Assembly: GCF_036670025.1 (NCBI RefSeq)
Contig: NZ_CP137640.1
Coordinates: 220,001-284,000, forward strand
DNA length: 64,000 nucleotides
Source of the DNA: Bacillus_BD oryzisoli
GTDB taxonomy: Bacteria; Bacillota; Bacilli; Bacillales; Cytobacillaceae
Direction of reading: 5' to 3'
A program made the position numbers and the translations under genes. The notes beneath the pieces are model-generated. The model worked only from the letters and a program-made list of their open reading frames with translations. It ran no database searches and had not been told where the DNA came from. Shown one piece after another: positions 7,912-15,798 of this stretch (the stretch's first letter is position 1; each line of letters starts with the position of its first letter).

Positions 7912-9822
7912 ATGGGGAAAATTAGATTAACAACAGCACAGGCTTTAATCAAATTTTTGAACCAGCAATATATACATGTTGATGGTGAAGAATTTCCTTT
8001 TGTAGAAGGTATCTTTAATGTATTTGGTCATGGAAACGTATTGGGAATTGGTCAAGCGCTTGAGCAAGATGCCGGTCACCTAAAAGTTATCCAAGGTAAA
8101 AACGAGCAGGGGATGGCACATGCTGCCATTGCCTACAGCAAACAAATGTTACGTCGAAATATATATGCTGTTACAACATCAGTAGGACCAGGTTCAGCAA
8201 ACTTGGCAGCGGCTGCAGGAACGGCATTAGCAAACAATATCCCTGTATTATTTATCCCTGGCGATACATTTGCTACAAGACAGCCTGACCCTGTTTTGCA
8301 GCAGGTTGAACAGGAATATAGCTTAGCGGTAACAACAAACGATGCCCTAAAACCTGTTTCAAGATATTGGGATCGTATTACACGTCCTGAACAGTTAATG
8401 TCAAGCTTAATCCGTGCTTTTGAAGTCATGACAGATCCGGGCAAAGCCGGCCCTGCAACAATTTGTATTGCACAGGATGTTGAAGGGGAAGCTTACGATT
8501 ATGATGAAAAGTTTTTTGCAAAACGGGTTCACTATTTAGATCGTAAATCACCAGTTGAACGTGAACTGCACGGTGCAGCTGAATTGATTAAGGCAAGCAA
8601 AAAGCCTCTCATTTTAGTTGGCGGTGGTGCAAAGTATTCTGGAGCTCGTGACATTTTAATTGCACTTTCTGAAAAACATAATATCCCGCTAGTAGAAACT
8701 CAAGCAGGGAAAGCAACTGTAGAATCTAATTTCAAAAATAATTTAGGTGGAATGGGGATTACTGGAACCCTTGCTGCCAACAAAGCAGCCCGTCAGGCTG
8801 ATTTAGTAATCGGTATTGGTACAAGATACACAGACTTTGCTACTTCATCTAAAACAGCTTTCGATTTTGAACAAACAAAGTTCTTAAACATTAACATAAG
8901 CCGCCTTCAGGCATATAAATTGGATGCATTCCAAGTAGTAGCTGATGCAAAAACAACTTTAGAGCAATTGGCATCGCTATTAGATGGTTACGAAAGTGAA
9001 TTTGGTAATACGATTACTGAATTGAAGGAAGAGTGGAATGCAGAGCGTGAGCGTCTAAGCGAAGTGACATTCACTCGTGAAAACTTTACTCCAGAAGTAA
9101 AAGGTCATTTCTCTCAAGAAATTCTTAATGAGTATGCGGATGCGCTTAACACAGAGTTAGCTCAAACAACAGCATTACTAGCTGTAAATGATACTGTTGC
9201 ACCTGACAGTACCATTATCACTGCAGCGGGTTCTCTTCCAGGTGACGTACAGCGTATTTGGAATACAACAGTACCAAATACGTATAATGTTGAATATGGC
9301 TATTCATGCATGGGCTATGAAATTTCAGGTGCATTAGGCGTTAAATTGGCGGAGCCTGATAAAGAAGTATATTCTCTTGTAGGTGATGGAAGCTTCCTTC
9401 TTCTTCATTCAGAATTAATTACAGCTATCCAATACAATAAAAAAATCAATGTTGTCCTTTTTGATAACTCTGGGTTTGGTTGTATTAATAACCTGCAAAT
9501 GGATCATGGCGGCGGAAGTTACTTCTGTGAATTCAGAACACACGATAACAAGATATTAAATATTGATTATGCAAAAGTAGCAGAAGGCTATGGTGCAAAA
9601 ACATATCGTGTCAATACAATTGAACAATTGAAGGCTGCCTTAGAGGATGCGAAAAAGCAGGAAGTATCGACTTTAATTGATATTAAAGTACTTCCAAAAA
9701 CAATGACAGACGGCTATGAAAGCTGGTGGAATGTCGGTGTGGCAGAAGTATCTAACAAAGAAAGCATTCAGGAAGCAAGTGAAGCAAGAAAGCAAAAATT
9801 AGAAATGGCTAAACAATATTAA
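7912..9822 (+). CDS. iolD: 3D-(3,5/4)-trihydroxycyclohexane-1,2-dione acylhydrolase
   Basis: IolD hydrolytically opens the inositol ring, turning THcHDO into 5-deoxy-glucuronate with thiamine diphosphate. The 636-residue protein has the three-domain TPP-enzyme layout. The activating Glu lies in KNEQGMAHA (about residue 64), and the TPP/Mg2+ motif is GDGSFLLLHSELIT from about residue 491 with the Asn-containing stretch FDNSGFG about 30 residues later. The start is ATG 7912, with GAGGTGAG just upstream; a GTG at 7900 lies inside that ribosome binding site and is unlikely. Confidence 0.95.
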   Translation: MGKIRLTTAQALIKFLNQQYIHVDGEEFPFVEGIFNVFGHGNVLGIGQALEQDAGHLKVIQGKNEQGMAHAAIAYSKQMLRRNIYAVTTSVGPGSANLAAAAGTALANNIPVLFIPGDTFATRQPDPVLQQVEQEYSLAVTTNDALKPVSRYWDRITRPEQLMSSLIRAFEVMTDPGKAGPATICIAQDVEGEAYDYDEKFFAKRVHYLDRKSPVERELHGAAELIKASKKPLILVGGGAKYSGARDILIALSEKHNIPLVETQAGKATVESNFKNNLGGMGITGTLAANKAARQADLVIGIGTRYTDFATSSKTAFDFEQTKFLNINISRLQAYKLDAFQVVADAKTTLEQLASLLDGYESEFGNTITELKEEWNAERERLSEVTFTRENFTPEVKGHFSQEILNEYADALNTELAQTTALLAVNDTVAPDSTIITAAGSLPGDVQRIWNTTVPNTYNVEYGYSCMGYEISGALGVKLAEPDKEVYSLVGDGSFLLLHSELITAIQYNKKINVVLFDNSGFGCINNLQMDHGGGSYFCEFRTHDNKILNIDYAKVAEGYGAKTYRVNTIEQLKAALEDAKKQEVSTLIDIKVLPKTMTDGYESWWNVGVAEVSNKESIQEASEARKQKLEMAKQY

Positions 9823-9839
9823 TAGAAACTACTATTGTG

Positions 9840-9866
9840 GCGAGGGTATAACAAGCCCTCGCTATT
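9840..9866 (+). terminator. Partial terminator or attenuating hairpin after iolD
   Basis: GCGAGGG pairs with CCCTCGC, followed by a short T-rich stretch (TATTT). It may lower expression of the following iolJ rather than stop all transcription. Confidence 0.5.
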
Positions 9867-9944
9867 TAAAAAACGAAATTATTTATTGAAAATTTAAATT
9901 ACTTTTATAGTGATTTTTAAAAAAGTAAGAGAGGTGAGGTACAA

Positions 9945-10817
9945 GTGACAACATCGATTTCATCAAAGTTAGTTTCTATGAAGAGAATGCTTGAAAAAGC
10001 AAAAGAGGGTAAATATGCAATTGGCGCATTTAATATTAACAACTTTCAATGGGCGGAAGCTATTTTAGAAGCAGCGCAAGAGGAGAATTCTCCTGTAATT
10101 GTTTCGTCCTCCGATCGGCTTGTAGATTACTTAGGCGGATTTAAAACAATTGCTGCAATGGTTAATAGAATAGTAGAGGAAAAGAATATTACTGTTCCTG
10201 TTGCCTTGCATTTAGACCATGGTATGTCGGTAGCACGATGTAGGGAAGCGATTGATGCAGGATATACTTCGGTTATGATTGATGGCTCACACCATTCGAT
10301 TGAAGAAAACATTCTTATGACAAAGCAGGTTGTAGACTATGCCCGCCCGCATGGGGTCTCTGTTGAAGCAGAGGTTGGAACGGTAGGCGGAAATGAAGAT
10401 GGTCTAATCGGCGGTATCCAATATGCAGATCCAGCGGAATGTGTACGTATTGTAAAAGAAACAGGTATTGATGCATTAGCTGCTGCACTTGGCTCTGTTC
10501 ACGGACCTTACCAAGGTGAGCCGAAGCTTGGTTTTGACGAAATGAAGCAAATATCAGAGTTAACGAATATTCCGCTTGTTTTACATGGGGGCTCCGGTAT
10601 ACCGGATTATCAAATCCAGAAATCCATCGAGCTTGGACATGCAAAAATTAATGTGAATACTGAATGTTTACAAGCTTGGACAAAAGCAGTACGTGAAGTA
10701 TTGGCAAATGACAGTAATTTATACGATGCCCGTGCAATTCTTACACCAGGTAAAGAAGCAGTTAAAGAAACAGTAAAAGCGAAAATAAAAGAGTTTAAAT
10801 CAAGCAACAAAGCATAA
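9945..10817 (+). CDS. iolJ: Class II aldolase for 2-deoxy-5-keto-gluconate 6-phosphate
   Basis: IolJ cleaves 2-deoxy-5-keto-gluconate 6-phosphate to dihydroxyacetone phosphate and malonate semialdehyde. The 290-residue protein is a class II fructose-bisphosphate aldolase fold. HLDHGMS at 89-95 supplies the catalytic Asp and a zinc His, and a second metal/phosphate region includes LHGGSGIPD and GHAKINVNTE. It closely resembles recalled B. subtilis IolJ. Start GTG 9945 follows GAGGTGAGG. It completes the lower pathway with iolA-D. Confidence 0.92.
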   Translation: MTTSISSKLVSMKRMLEKAKEGKYAIGAFNINNFQWAEAILEAAQEENSPVIVSSSDRLVDYLGGFKTIAAMVNRIVEEKNITVPVALHLDHGMSVARCREAIDAGYTSVMIDGSHHSIEENILMTKQVVDYARPHGVSVEAEVGTVGGNEDGLIGGIQYADPAECVRIVKETGIDALAAALGSVHGPYQGEPKLGFDEMKQISELTNIPLVLHGGSGIPDYQIQKSIELGHAKINVNTECLQAWTKAVREVLANDSNLYDARAILTPGKEAVKETVKAKIKEFKSSNKA

Positions 10818-10897
10818 TTCAACAGGAAGGGGGTGGCTGTAATAGTCATTCCCTTTACTCAATTATCAATATTCCTTAATAATTAGGAGGGGTTACG

Positions 10898-11920
10898 GTG
10901 GAATTGAAGATTGGGGTTATTGGGACAGGGGCAATCGGGCAGGATCATATTCGTAGATTTACCAATAAAGTAAAGGGTGCTAAAGTCGTTGCTGTTACGG
11001 ATCTTAATGCGGAGAGAGCTGAACAAATTGCTCAAGAAGTCGGTGCTAAGTTTGTCAGAACAGGCGAAGAGCTTATTAGCCTCCCTGAAGTCGATGCAGT
11101 TGTTGTTACATCATGGGATCCAACACATGAAAAATATGTATTAGAAGCGATCAATCATAACAAATATGTCTTTTGTGAAAAGCCGCTGGCTGTTGAAGCA
11201 GAAGGATGCAAAAGAATTGTCGATACAGAAGTAAAGCTCGGTAAAAGGTTGGTTCAAGTAGGGTTTATGAGAAGATATGATAGAGGCTACATGGAGTTAA
11301 AAGAAATGATCGACAGCGGTAAGCTAGGAGAGGTACTAATGCTCCACTGTGCACATCGCAATGTTTCATCAGGAGAGAACTATGATACTCCAATGGCAAT
11401 AGTCAATAGTGCTGTCCATGAAATTGATGTATTACGGTGGTTATTAAATGAAGATTATGTGGCAGTACAGGTTATTATGCCAAAACGAACTTCTCATACA
11501 CATGAGAAATTGCATGACCCACAAATCCTTATTTTAGAAACTGAATCAGGGATCCATATTGATGTTGAAATCTTTGTGAATTGTAATTATGGATATGATA
11601 TAAAATGTGAAGTTGTATGTGTGGATGGAATGGTTTCCTTATCAAACCCGTCCTATTCTAGTGTTCGTACAGCAGGAAAAGACTATACAGGAATCCCTAT
11701 GGATTGGGAACAACGATTTGAAGCGGCTTATGAACAAGAGCTTCAGCTTTGGGTTGATTCCGTAAAAGCAGATGATTTAAATGGACCAACTGCTTGGGAT
11801 GGATATGTAGCATCTGTTACGACCACAGCTGGAACGTTAGCAAGAGAAACAGGAAAACGTGTAGAGATTAAAATGGATGATTGCCCAGATCTATATAAGT
11901 CTAATCTAGTAAAAGTCTAA
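10898..11920 (+). CDS. IolG-like Gfo/Idh/MocA oxidoreductase with Asp-to-Asn change
   Basis: The 340-residue protein is a Rossmann-fold oxidoreductase (GTGAIG at 9-14, CEKP ending at residue 96) related to inositol 2-dehydrogenase. In Bacillus IolG the catalytic residues are Lys97, Asp172 and His176. Here Lys95 and His174 are present, but the Asp is Asn170 in AIVNSAVHEID. It may have altered substrate choice or weak activity. Start GTG 10898 follows AGGAGGGG. It ends the core operon. The better IolG orthologue is the gene at 18302. Confidence 0.85.
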   Translation: MELKIGVIGTGAIGQDHIRRFTNKVKGAKVVAVTDLNAERAEQIAQEVGAKFVRTGEELISLPEVDAVVVTSWDPTHEKYVLEAINHNKYVFCEKPLAVEAEGCKRIVDTEVKLGKRLVQVGFMRRYDRGYMELKEMIDSGKLGEVLMLHCAHRNVSSGENYDTPMAIVNSAVHEIDVLRWLLNEDYVAVQVIMPKRTSHTHEKLHDPQILILETESGIHIDVEIFVNCNYGYDIKCEVVCVDGMVSLSNPSYSSVRTAGKDYTGIPMDWEQRFEAAYEQELQLWVDSVKADDLNGPTAWDGYVASVTTTAGTLARETGKRVEIKMDDCPDLYKSNLVKV

Positions 11921-11980
11921 TACAATATTTAAGTCTAACGATTAACTGAAATTTATTGATAATGACAATAAAGAAAGGAG

Positions 11981-12109
11981 TCTATTAAAGGCGTTGATGC
12001 AGTCATTCCTGGTGGAAAGCGTCCTGAACAAATTAGTGATACTGTAAAAGCGATTGATGTTGTTATAGATGATAAAGATTTGAGAAAGATGAATGAGATA
12101 TTAGCATAA
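11981..12109 (+). pseudogene. C-terminal remnant of an aldo/keto reductase
   Basis: This reading frame encodes about 42 residues including GVDAVIPGGKRPEQI, the NADP-phosphate binding signature near the end of aldo/keto reductases, and closes with a normal stop. An in-frame TAA lies 10 bases upstream and no start or earlier part of the gene remains. B. subtilis keeps the aldo/keto reductase iolS beside its iol genes, so this could be the ruin of an iolS-like gene; that link is inference. Confidence 0.75.
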
Positions 12110-12137
12110 CAAATCCGACTTTATTTTACACTGTGGA

Positions 12138-12170
12138 AAGCCGGGCAATTTTCTTGCCAGGCTTTTTTTA
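12138..12170 (+). terminator. Rho-independent terminator of the core iol operon
   Basis: AAGCCGGGCAA and TTGCCAGGCTT form an 11 bp stem with one mismatch, followed by a run of seven T. Confidence 0.85.
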
Positions 12171-12197
12171 AAATTGCCGAAAAACGGAAGTGGTTTG

Positions 12198-13421
12198 ATG
12201 GGGGAGTTACGTTTTGCCAGGAGTAAAAATTTATTTATCGTTGTTTCATTTCTTTTGTGGTTTCCACAGTTTATGTATGTCCCGATACTGTCGCCCTATA
12301 TGGAATCAATAGGGGCACAATATAGCTTTATTGGAATTGTTTTGAGCAGCTATGGGATTACCCAGCTTCTATGTCGGCTGCCAATCGGGATTTTCTCAGA
12401 CCTTTTGAAACTTAGAAAACCATTTATTATATTAGGCATGTTAGCGAGTATGACCAGCTGTCTGATCTTTTTATTCACAGATAGTTTAGGGTTGATTCTG
12501 GCCGCCCGTGCTCTTGCCGGAGTTTCTGCAGCATCATGGGTCGCTTTTACAGTCCTATACCCGGGCTATTTTGCCCCTAATGAAGTCCATCGTGCCATGG
12601 GAAGTATCTCATTTATTGTTGTATTGGCACAATTTCTAGGCATGGCATTCAGCGGCTATATTGTTGAAACATGGGGATGGAAGGCGTCGTTTTGGATCGG
12701 TGTTTTATTCAGCATTTTAGGTGCCATTCTTTCTATTTTTGTATATGAGCCAAAAGATAAGATTACTAGAGAGCCTGTGAAATTAAAAGAGCTTGTGTCT
12801 GTTATGAAGGAACCTTCCTTGTTAAAAGTTGCGCTATTATCGATTATTGCCCATAGCATCATTTTTTTGACGATGTTCGGATTTACATCCAACTATGCGC
12901 TGCAAATTGGGTTTAAAACTAGTGAGCTTACATTTATCGTCTTTGCTTTTATGATTCCGCATGCCATTGCAACTCTTTTTATGGGGAAGGTGCTGGTTCC
13001 GCTTCTAGGGGAATGGAGATCGTTGAAATGGGCCTTTTCCATGGCTGCTGTTATCACTCTAGCCATCCCCCTTGTACAAACAAAAGCTTTATTCTTGTTC
13101 GTTCAAGCGATTAGCGGATTTTCACTAGGATTAATCTTTCCTTTATTGTTGGGAATGTCCATTGATAAAATCTCTCCGGAAAAAAGAGCTACTGCGATGG
13201 GAGCATATCAGGCTTTATATGCCATTGGTATTTTTGGCGGGCCTTTTTTTGCAGGTTTTTTCAATTCACTCATGGGAATTCAGGCAGGATTCTATTTTGC
13301 AGGGGTATTAGGGATGATTGCAACCGTGTTGATCATTTTTTGGAGCAGAAGTGAGGTGCGGTTAAAGGCATTGGAGAGTAAAGCTTCGGAAAGTGATTAT
13401 CGTAAAGAAAACAGTATTTAA
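12198..13421 (+). CDS. MFS transporter, 12-helix, unknown substrate
   Basis: The 407-residue protein is an MFS permease with about 12 hydrophobic helices and a typical loop after helix 2 (PIGIFSDLLKLRKPF, the D-x-x-x-x-R-K/R motif A). Start ATG 12198 has GGAAGTGG upstream. A TTG at 12174 is in frame but overlaps the preceding terminator. No promoter is obvious. Its position between the core iol operon and the first araC module suggests transport of an inositol-like compound, but the sequence does not show this. Confidence 0.8.
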   Translation: MGELRFARSKNLFIVVSFLLWFPQFMYVPILSPYMESIGAQYSFIGIVLSSYGITQLLCRLPIGIFSDLLKLRKPFIILGMLASMTSCLIFLFTDSLGLILAARALAGVSAASWVAFTVLYPGYFAPNEVHRAMGSISFIVVLAQFLGMAFSGYIVETWGWKASFWIGVLFSILGAILSIFVYEPKDKITREPVKLKELVSVMKEPSLLKVALLSIIAHSIIFLTMFGFTSNYALQIGFKTSELTFIVFAFMIPHAIATLFMGKVLVPLLGEWRSLKWAFSMAAVITLAIPLVQTKALFLFVQAISGFSLGLIFPLLLGMSIDKISPEKRATAMGAYQALYAIGIFGGPFFAGFFNSLMGIQAGFYFAGVLGMIATVLIIFWSRSEVRLKALESKASESDYRKENSI

Positions 13422-13462
13422 AAAAACAGCCAATTCCCTTTTTTAATGAGGAGAATTGGCTG
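13421..13462 (-). terminator. Terminator of the small-gene pair
   Basis: CAGCCAATTC pairs with GAATTGGCTG. On the minus strand it is followed by six T. The stop codon of the second small gene lies in the loop, so this terminator serves the small genes. Confidence 0.65.
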
Positions 13463-13616
13463 GTGATCCATGCTGATATTTATAGTTATTCAATAAGTCA
13501 ACATCCTTACTTTGCATTAATCCTTCATAGACAGCGAGACGGGCAGTTCCATATTGATTCGCAGATTTTTTATAATCAGTCACAAAAGTTGTTATTAATG
13601 TTATTAATTTTTTCAT
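13443..13616 (-). CDS. Small protein of unknown function (57 aa), second of a tandem pair
   Basis: ATG 13616 follows AAAGGGGATACC, a strong ribosome binding site. The product starts MKKLITLITTFVTDYKKSAN and continues QYGTARLAVYEGLMQ. It aligns by eye with the 33-residue neighbour upstream along a pattern MKKL-x5-T-x3-DY-x-KS-x-N-x-YG-x-A-x4-YE. No signal peptide or Cys is present; the N-terminus could be an amphipathic helix. I do not recognise the family. Its stop lies inside a terminator hairpin. Co-transcription with the upstream paralogue is implied by the 16-base gap. Confidence 0.6.
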   Translation of the reverse strand: MKKLITLITTFVTDYKKSANQYGTARLAVYEGLMQSKDVDLLNNYKYQHGSPANSPH

Positions 13617-13632
13617 TTTAGGTATCCCCTTT

Positions 13633-13734
13633 TTAGTGTTTTTCGTAAATGCTTATTAAAGCTGATCCATAGTTATTCATAGATTTTACATAGTCAGCTT
13701 TAATGGTTTTCATTAAATTAGTTAACTTTTTCAT
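13633..13734 (-). CDS. Small protein of unknown function (33 aa), first of a tandem pair
   Basis: ATG 13734 follows AGAAAGGAT. The product is 33 residues, beginning MKKLTNLMKTIKADYVKSMN and ending NYGSALISIYEKH. It shares the pattern of the 57-residue neighbour, so the two appear to be diverged duplicates. Paralogous conservation, two good ribosome binding sites and a dedicated promoter and terminator argue that it is a real gene. Its function is unknown. The promoter carries IolR-type and cre sites, linking it to the inositol regulon. Confidence 0.6.
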   Translation of the reverse strand: MKKLTNLMKTIKADYVKSMNNYGSALISIYEKH

Positions 13735-13767
13735 CTAAGTCATATCCTTTCTGTATTTGATGTGTTT

Positions 13768-13796
13768 ATTATCATATATTGGTTAACTTTTGGCAA
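13768..13796 (-). promoter_or_regulatory. Promoter of the small-gene pair with IolR-type sites
   Basis: On the minus strand TTGCCA (13796-13791), a 17 bp spacer and GATAAT (13773-13768) form a SigA promoter. TTGCCAAAAGT and TAACCAATATA (13796-13775) lie across the -35 and spacer as two 11-mers matching the IolR consensus at 9 and 10 of 11 positions. Confidence 0.55.
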
Positions 13797-13801
13797 AGTA
13801 T

Positions 13802-13816
13802 TTGAAAACGTAAACA
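13802..13816 (+). promoter_or_regulatory. Perfect cre box (CcpA site)
   Basis: TTGAAAACGTAAACA fits WTGNAARCGNWWWCA at all 15 positions. It lies between the divergent small-gene promoter and the glyoxalase-fold gene, so CcpA could control either. Confidence 0.7.
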
Positions 13817-13912
13817 ACTGTTATGAAAGCGTCCATCATAGTGTTATTACTCGTATATTCTATGTTTTTCAACGTTTTTCACTTATTTTTAATTTTTCGG
13901 GGAGGGGAATCA

Positions 13913-14305
13913 ATGATTAAAAGAGTTGAACATGTTGGGATTATGGCAGCTGATATGGATGAGTCGATCCGATTTTATGAAACTCTTCTGGATTTTAAGA
14001 TTCGAGTGAGGGTAAATAACGGACAAAAGGAGTTAGTATTTTTAACGCATGAAGGTCTGCCTGGATTCGAAATTGAACTGATTCGTGATATACAGCCAGC
14101 GGTGACGTATTCTGAAGATGGGCTGGTCAATCATTTAGCATTTGTTGTTGATGACATAGAGCATGTTATTAGCTGTCTTAAAAAGGAAGGGGTAGTCTTT
14201 CAAACAAGTAAACCCAAAAACGGTATAGGGCGAAAAACAATCCGTTTTAAAGGCCCAAATGGGGAGATATTACAATTAGTAGAAGAGCGTCAGGCTGCAA
14301 ATTAA
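13913..14305 (+). CDS. VOC/glyoxalase-fold protein
   Basis: The 130-residue protein has the vicinal oxygen chelate fold. VEHVGIMAADMDESIRFYE at residues 4-22 supplies the first metal His; HLAFVVDDIEHV in the middle and GPNGEILQLVE near the end supply the others. This matches lactoylglutathione lyase-like or methylmalonyl-CoA epimerase-like proteins. The start is ATG 13913 behind GGGGAGGGG, not the in-frame ATG at 13823, which adds an unlikely hydrophobic extension. Its reaction is unknown. A perfect cre box lies about 100 bases upstream. Confidence 0.8.
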   Translation: MIKRVEHVGIMAADMDESIRFYETLLDFKIRVRVNNGQKELVFLTHEGLPGFEIELIRDIQPAVTYSEDGLVNHLAFVVDDIEHVISCLKKEGVVFQTSKPKNGIGRKTIRFKGPNGEILQLVEERQAAN

Positions 14306-14308
14306 GAT

Positions 14309-14341
14309 AAAAGAGGCTGTCCCATAGGGAAGCCTCTTTTT
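14309..14341. terminator. Bidirectional terminator between the VOC gene and araC
   Basis: AAAAGAGGCT pairs with AGCCTCTTTT, with A and T runs on the two sides. It serves two convergent genes. Confidence 0.85.
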
Positions 14342-14342
14342 G

Positions 14343-15179
14343 TTATATCTTTAGTAGAAATTCCCGATACTTTTTAGGAGAAAAATTTGTATGACCCTTA
14401 AAGGTTGTAACAAAGTGCGAAACATTGTTAAAACCACATTTGAATGCGATTTCATTAATAGACAGATTAGAGCTAAATAGAAGCTTCTTTGCATTGTTCA
14501 CTCGATAATTAATTAAATATTGATGCGGGGTGTAATTTGTTTGTTTTTTAAATAACCTTGAAAAATGAAAAGGGCTAATCTTTACATGGTTAGCAATATC
14601 GTTTAAGGTGATGTCTTCTTTATAATGACTTTCAATATATGAAATTGCATTCTTAATCGTTTCTTCAAGAGAATGATCTGCCTCGTTTGAGATCTTTTCT
14701 AACTCATACAAAATTCTATGGATCAGAATGGAGATTCTATGTTCATCTACTTTATCGGTTTCCATCATACTCAGAATTCGATCCAAAAAGTCAGGAATGT
14801 CCCGGTAGTTTTCCAGTGAAAAGACACATCCATGTTTTTGAAAAAGATAATCGAAATAGGCTCTGCTGGAATTTCCGTCGAAATGAATCCAATTAAAATT
14901 GGTTTCTTCTAACACCTTGTATAGATGGGGATTATAGCAATCAAGGAAAACAAAGGTCTTTTCATTCGCAATATATTTGTGGTTTTTGTAATGTATCTCC
15001 ATTTTTCCTTTTTTAATGTACATAAATAAAAATTGTTCAAAGCGGTCCCTCTTCGTTTGGTAAAGATCAGAGCATATGTAGCTGCCAGCATTAGTAAGAT
15101 AATAAAGGGCTTTTTTGGCAAAACAACTTGAAGTGTGGAAAAATGATTTTGAATCTGATAAAACGCCTAATTCCTCCAT
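14343..15179 (-). CDS. AraC-family regulator of the first iolE/iolT module
   Basis: The 278-residue protein has an N-terminal cupin-like effector domain (about 1-165) and two C-terminal helix-turn-helix motifs. ITLNDIANHVKISPFHFSRL begins the DNA-binding domain and SINEIAFKCGFNNVSHFVTT is the conserved AraC signature. I chose ATG 15179, which has AAAGGAG upstream and aligns with the paralogue that starts at 24269. It is transcribed away from the iolE-like gene at 15799. The shared intergenic region has AGCA-containing direct repeats, as expected for an AraC activator. The inducer is presumably an inositol or inosose. Confidence 0.88.
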   Translation of the reverse strand: MEELGVLSDSKSFFHTSSCFAKKALYYLTNAGSYICSDLYQTKRDRFEQFLFMYIKKGKMEIHYKNHKYIANEKTFVFLDCYNPHLYKVLEETNFNWIHFDGNSSRAYFDYLFQKHGCVFSLENYRDIPDFLDRILSMMETDKVDEHRISILIHRILYELEKISNEADHSLEETIKNAISYIESHYKEDITLNDIANHVKISPFHFSRLFKKQTNYTPHQYLINYRVNNAKKLLFSSNLSINEIAFKCGFNNVSHFVTTFKGHTNFSPKKYREFLLKI

Positions 15180-15219
15180 ATTATCTCCTTTCAAAAGGGT
15201 GCTGAAATCACCTTAATCT

Positions 15220-15352
15220 ATAGCAATATTTCTAAAAAAAATAACAAATTAGCAATAAAACAAAAAAATATAGCAATTTTTTTAAATAAAGCAGCAGGTT
15301 TCCTTAATGATATTATAAAGTTAGTATATTAAAATGAAATATAAATAGCAAT
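15220..15352. promoter_or_regulatory. Candidate AraC direct-repeat sites, module 1
   Basis: TAGCAAT occurs at 15221, 15250, 15271 and 15346. A further AGCA lies 21 bp after the one in the 15271 copy. The 21 bp and 75 bp spacings recur upstream of the second araC gene (24368, 24390, 24443). Confidence 0.5.
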
Positions 15353-15492
15353 AAACCAAAATGGTAAAATTGATAGTTTAAGTTAGAATTATATGAATAT
15401 TTTTATTGGAAAGTTAAAAACGCTTTAAAACATTGATTTAAAAGGGTTTTTACGATTTTTTAATCACTAAAAAAATTATATTAAACGATAAA

Positions 15493-15518
15493 AGGAGAGG
15501 AACAATAGTTTCTCTCCT
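15493..15518 (+). other. Conserved hairpin upstream of promoter, copy 1
   Basis: AGGAGAGGAAC pairs with GTTTCTCTCCT over 11 bp (one G-T pair) around the loop AATA. The copy at 24502-24528 differs by compensatory base changes. It ends 15 bases before the -35. Confidence 0.6.
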
Positions 15519-15533
15519 ACAAGTCGTGGCCTC

Positions 15534-15595
15534 TTGACTGAAAGCGCTTTTAATATTATTATTGAATCATAGGTTATCAACAGTTAACCAAAACA
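15534..15595 (+). promoter_or_regulatory. Composite promoter: SigA, cre-like box, IolR tandem sites
   Basis: TTGACT (15534-15539), 17 bp and TATTAT (15557-15562). The spacer holds the cre-like TGAAAGCGCTTTTA. TTATCAACAGT and TAACCAAAACA (15574-15595) are 11 bp tandem IolR-type sites covering the start of transcription. Confidence 0.75.
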
Positions 15596-15694
15596 TAATA
15601 ATAAACACGTGATGAAAATGAAGTTGAATTTGTTATAGGGAGGGAATAGTGTATCAATAACAGTGGTTTTTGTAGGTATTACTCAAAAACTACA

Positions 15695-15707
15695 GAGAAG
15701 TATACTT
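15695..15707 (+). promoter_or_regulatory. Conserved leader block GAGAAGTATACTT, copy 1
   Basis: The 13-mer containing palindrome AAGTATACTT is repeated exactly at 24752-24764 in the equivalent leader. Its role is unknown. Confidence 0.4.
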
Positions 15708-15742
15708 ATGCGAATTTTATATTTTTTCAATAAATCATAAGT

Positions 15743-15775
15743 TATTCAAATAATAACCAATAGTTATACAAATTG
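15743..15775 (+). promoter_or_regulatory. Downstream IolR-type triple operator
   Basis: TATTCAAATAA, TAACCAATAGT and TATACAAATTG follow each other with an exact 11 bp period. The middle one fits WRAYCAADARD at every position. It lies about 170 bp downstream of the promoter-proximal cluster, suggesting looping or a roadblock. Confidence 0.55.
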
Positions 15776-15798
15776 ATAGTGGAAAAGAGGGTTTTGCT

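Larger units (their letters stand above)
15195..15798. other. Regulatory intergenic region, araC module 1
   Basis: No gene is visible in these 604 bases. From left to right it holds AraC-type repeats, a hairpin (15493-15518), a cre/SigA/IolR composite promoter (15534-15595), the palindromic AAGTATACTT block (15695-15707) and a second IolR-type cluster (15743-15775). The same order, except the last item, is found at 24270-24953. Confidence 0.65.
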
